Positions 62,174 to 64,000 of a DNA stretch of 64,000 nucleotides are shown piece by piece. Origin of the DNA: Polaromonas sp. (lineage in GTDB: Bacteria > Pseudomonadota > Gammaproteobacteria > Burkholderiales > Burkholderiaceae_C); assembly GCF_012927455.1 (NCBI RefSeq), contig NZ_JABBPE010000021.1, positions 120,068 to 184,067 on the forward strand, read 5' to 3'. The position numbers and the translations under genes were made by a program. The first letter of the stretch is position 1. Each line of letters starts with the position of its first letter. A model generated the notes under the pieces. The model did no database searches. It worked only from the letters and a program-made list of their open reading frames with translations, and was not told where the DNA came from.

Positions 62174-63274
62174 TTATTTGCCTTTAGGAAACAAAACTGA
62201 CCAGCAACCCGTCTCACCGGCCAGCAAGTCAAGCTCGGCGCGGCAAGGCTTTTCACACGCTTGCGCGGTCAGTTGCCGGGCCAGGGTCGCAGTTGGGGGC
62301 GAGAAATAGGCGACCACCTCGCATTGCAGGCGTCCTTCCAGTTCATGCCGCGTAAAAACGGCCATGTCCGCAGGTCGGCCCGCAGCCACAAACAGTGTCG
62401 GAAACAAGTCCTGGATCTGATCCTTCTGGGCGAAAGCCAAAACCCCATCCCCGAGCTGCTTGGAGAACCATGTGTGCATACCATACTCCTTCTGTGCGCC
62501 TTGGGTTAAAGGTCCGATTTGGACCACGAAATTGCTGTCGAACAAGGGGTTTTCGTTCACCCCTTCCCTTGAATAGCCACGCGGATTGCACACCACCCGC
62601 GTGCCGTTGAGCATGTAGTCAAAACTGTCATGGGTATGACCGTGCACCCACAACTGCGCGCGCTGACCATCCGCCAGATGCTGCAGATCGGACACAAAGC
62701 AGCCATTGAGCAGTGAGCCGTCAAACCGCGGATGAATGCTCTGGCGCGAGGGTGCGTGGTGCGTGATGACGACCGTCGGCCCCGCATGGGGCTCGACCAG
62801 CCGGCTTTCAAGCCACTGGACGTTAGCGCGACACAAGGCGCAGGCGTCGTCGGGTGTGAACAGTCTTGACATGGGCTCGTCCACATGGATTTTGCTGAAA
62901 TCACGCATGAAACATTGCGCTTCCTGCATTGCCCGCGCACGTTGCTCGCCGTCAGTCCAAAGCATGAAATCGGTCCACAGTGTGGTCCCCAGAAAACGCA
63001 CCCCTTCGATAATGACTTGGTCATTGTTGAGCACATGAATATTCGTGCCGGCGCACAGTTGTTTGAGCTCTTTTGCGGCCCCCACAATGCCGGCGCCGTA
63101 GAACTCGTGGTTCCCGGGAACGTAAAGCACTGGTTTGGCGAACCCCAAGGCCCAAGAAGCGGCATCCTTCGGCCGGGCGACATCGCCTGCCAGAATGACG
63201 ACATCGGCATCATTGCGGGGTACCTCCAATTTACCGCAGCTCAGATGCAGGTCAGACAGAATATTGAGTTTCAT
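62174..63274 (-). CDS. metallophosphoesterase with an extra C-terminal domain
   Basis: The product has 366 residues. The calcineurin-like domain (about 1-255) has SDLHLS, AGDVARP, GNHEFYG, THHAPS and VHGHTHDS in order. Then an unrelated block starts at about residue 263 with MHTWFSKQLGDG and runs through AVFTRHELEGRLQCEV to the end; this block resembles a small stand-alone protein family that normally begins at this Met. It looks like a fusion, perhaps by loss of a stop codon. Confidence 0.85.
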   Translation of the reverse strand: MKLNILSDLHLSCGKLEVPRNDADVVILAGDVARPKDAASWALGFAKPVLYVPGNHEFYGAGIVGAAKELKQLCAGTNIHVLNNDQVIIEGVRFLGTTLWTDFMLWTDGEQRARAMQEAQCFMRDFSKIHVDEPMSRLFTPDDACALCRANVQWLESRLVEPHAGPTVVITHHAPSRQSIHPRFDGSLLNGCFVSDLQHLADGQRAQLWVHGHTHDSFDYMLNGTRVVCNPRGYSREGVNENPLFDSNFVVQIGPLTQGAQKEYGMHTWFSKQLGDGVLAFAQKDQIQDLFPTLFVAAGRPADMAVFTRHELEGRLQCEVVAYFSPPTATLARQLTAQACEKPCRAELDLLAGETGCWSVLFPKGK

Positions 63275-63311
63275 AGGGGGAAAATCCGCCAGCCAGATTC
63301 TTGTGCCTGCA

Positions 63312-63635
63312 TCAACGCTTGAGCTCTGCCCGTTTGTCCGTCACGCTGGCCCATTCGTCAGCGTCGGGAAGCGCCGCCTTGGTTCGGGTGATGACTTTCC
63401 ACTTCGGGGCAAGTTCCGCATTCAATGCGATGAAGTCCTGCTGGTCGGTGGGTACATCTTCTTCGGCAAAAATTGCGTTGACCGGGCACTCTGGCACACA
63501 GACCGCGCAGTCAATGCATTCGTCTGGATCAATTGCGAGGAAGTTGGGACCCTCGCGAAAGGCATCCACTGGGCATACATCGACACAGTCGGTATATTTG
63601 CACTTGATGCACGACTCGGTCACTACGAACGTCAT
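63312..63635 (-). CDS. fdxA: 7Fe-type ferredoxin
   Basis: The product has 107 residues. Cys ligands are C9, C17 and C21 (3Fe-4S cluster, with C50) and C40, C43, C46 (4Fe-4S, with C21/C50 according to family). A near-perfect AAAGGAGG precedes the ATG. The C-terminal helix extension is as in FdxA of proteobacteria. It carries electrons; the partner is unknown. Confidence 0.92.
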   Translation of the reverse strand: MTFVVTESCIKCKYTDCVDVCPVDAFREGPNFLAIDPDECIDCAVCVPECPVNAIFAEEDVPTDQQDFIALNAELAPKWKVITRTKAALPDADEWASVTDKRAELKR

Positions 63636-63918
63636 GATTTACCTCCTTTGTTCAAGCAGCATGCTCCAGCTGAGCAACGGTTGTTGGTCAAGAGGACTCG
63701 TCGCCGAACCTGCTCTTGCGACATGGCGGGAGTTTGGTCAGTGCGTGTCATGATGCGTTTTTGCGTAGATTTCCATGTAGATGTGGCGCTGACACGCTTT
63801 TGGCAGACGCAGGATTGCTATAGTGCTCAGCCAGCACTGAGTTCAAACACGGTATCGTCCCAGCCATGGTCAAGCAGGATGACCATGCCCCTGAATTCCA
63901 TACTCCATAGGCTGCTAC
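63636..63918. other. non-coding stretch with a hairpin
   Basis: No gene seen. A perfect hairpin CATGGTCA-N7-TGACCATG lies at 63865-63887 and may belong to the IS3 element end. Confidence 0.45.
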
Positions 63919-64000
63919 CTATGCGGACTTTCTGTCTTGCTGCTGTGCCGCGATCCAGCGTTGTTCAAACGTCATTGGGCTGACATAGCCCAGCGTTGAG
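63919..64000 (-). mobile_element. IS3-family transposase, 3' end only
   Basis: The last 26 codons are STLGYVSPMTFEQRWIAA then QQQDRKSA and TAG (63919-63921). The STLGYxSPMxFE block is the typical C-terminus of the IS3-family OrfB integrase. The rest lies beyond the window. Confidence 0.85.

Noticed and set aside
61967..62200. Plus-strand frame of about 77 codons ending at 62200
   Set aside because: The part over 62174-62200 is antisense to the certain end of the phosphoesterase gene; no start or family match.
1..64000. tRNA or rRNA genes
   Set aside because: No clover-leaf pattern or rRNA sequence was noticed on either strand by eye; a covariance search could still find one.

Overview
The window reads as chromosome of a betaproteobacterium, order Burkholderiales, most likely family Comamonadaceae (Polaromonas/Rhodoferax-like). 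The grounds are the high GC content, the gene order ahcY (with SAH riboswitch)-tlyA-metF, the ybeY-phoH and ruvAB sets, and many scattered copies of two short repeats whose cores I associate with that family. No species is claimed.

Layout: 1-3285 holds the end of a HAD phosphatase, a secreted five-repeat protein and a NarL-type two-component pair. 3286-12088 carries the SAH riboswitch with ahcY, tlyA and metF (methyl cycle), an RlpA lipoprotein, a GbsR-type regulator with cytochrome bd (cydAB), and rlmJ. 12089-23989 is housekeeping: rplM-rpsI, a coiled-coil membrane protein, a bactofilin, erpA, anmK, an M23 peptidase, tyrS, a CDF transporter, dtd, ybeY, phoH, ruvA and ruvB. 24022-33875 has an ABC export trio, a D-threonine aldolase family enzyme, a histidine phosphatase, a DUF4136 lipoprotein, ttcA, folB, folM and a MidA-type methyltransferase.

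33907-40096 is the most interesting region. One side encodes a secreted Asn/Thr- and Gly-rich protein, a small secreted protein, a C39-like peptidase and a third secreted protein. The other side encodes a coiled-coil plus beta-barrel outer-membrane protein and a sigma54 activator without a phosphorylatable receiver. This content matches a Fap-type functional amyloid export system with unusual subunits. The 633 bp between the two sides contains one sigma54 (-24/-12) promoter facing each way and two perfect TGTCA-N8-TGACA sites, each 100-135 bp upstream of one promoter. The cluster therefore looks like one regulated unit.

40154-58772 contains lactate permease, a ROK kinase, a soluble lytic transglycosylase, 5-formyl-THF cyclo-ligase, PPK2, a LysR/DUF2917 divergent pair, a TfoX-like protein, gluconokinase, an MBL-fold protein, glmU, an Lrp regulator and glmS (glmU and glmS serve UDP-GlcNAc synthesis). 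A small islet with two extra genes lies between glmU and lrp-glmS, bracketed by repeat copies.

58773-62170 is a decaying region: 20-bp tandem repeats, DUF427, a LigD fragment, DUF2945, a frameshifted cupredoxin, a DUF488 fragment and a uracil-DNA glycosylase gene broken by one stop codon. The window ends with a metallophosphoesterase carrying an extra C-terminal domain, a 7Fe-type ferredoxin and the 3' end of an IS3-family transposase.

About fifteen copies of one short repeat (repeat I) and five of another (repeat II) occur throughout. Several lie in frame inside conserved genes (HAD, cydA, rlmJ, anmK, phoH, ttcA, folM, cyclo-ligase), so they have added peptide segments to housekeeping proteins.
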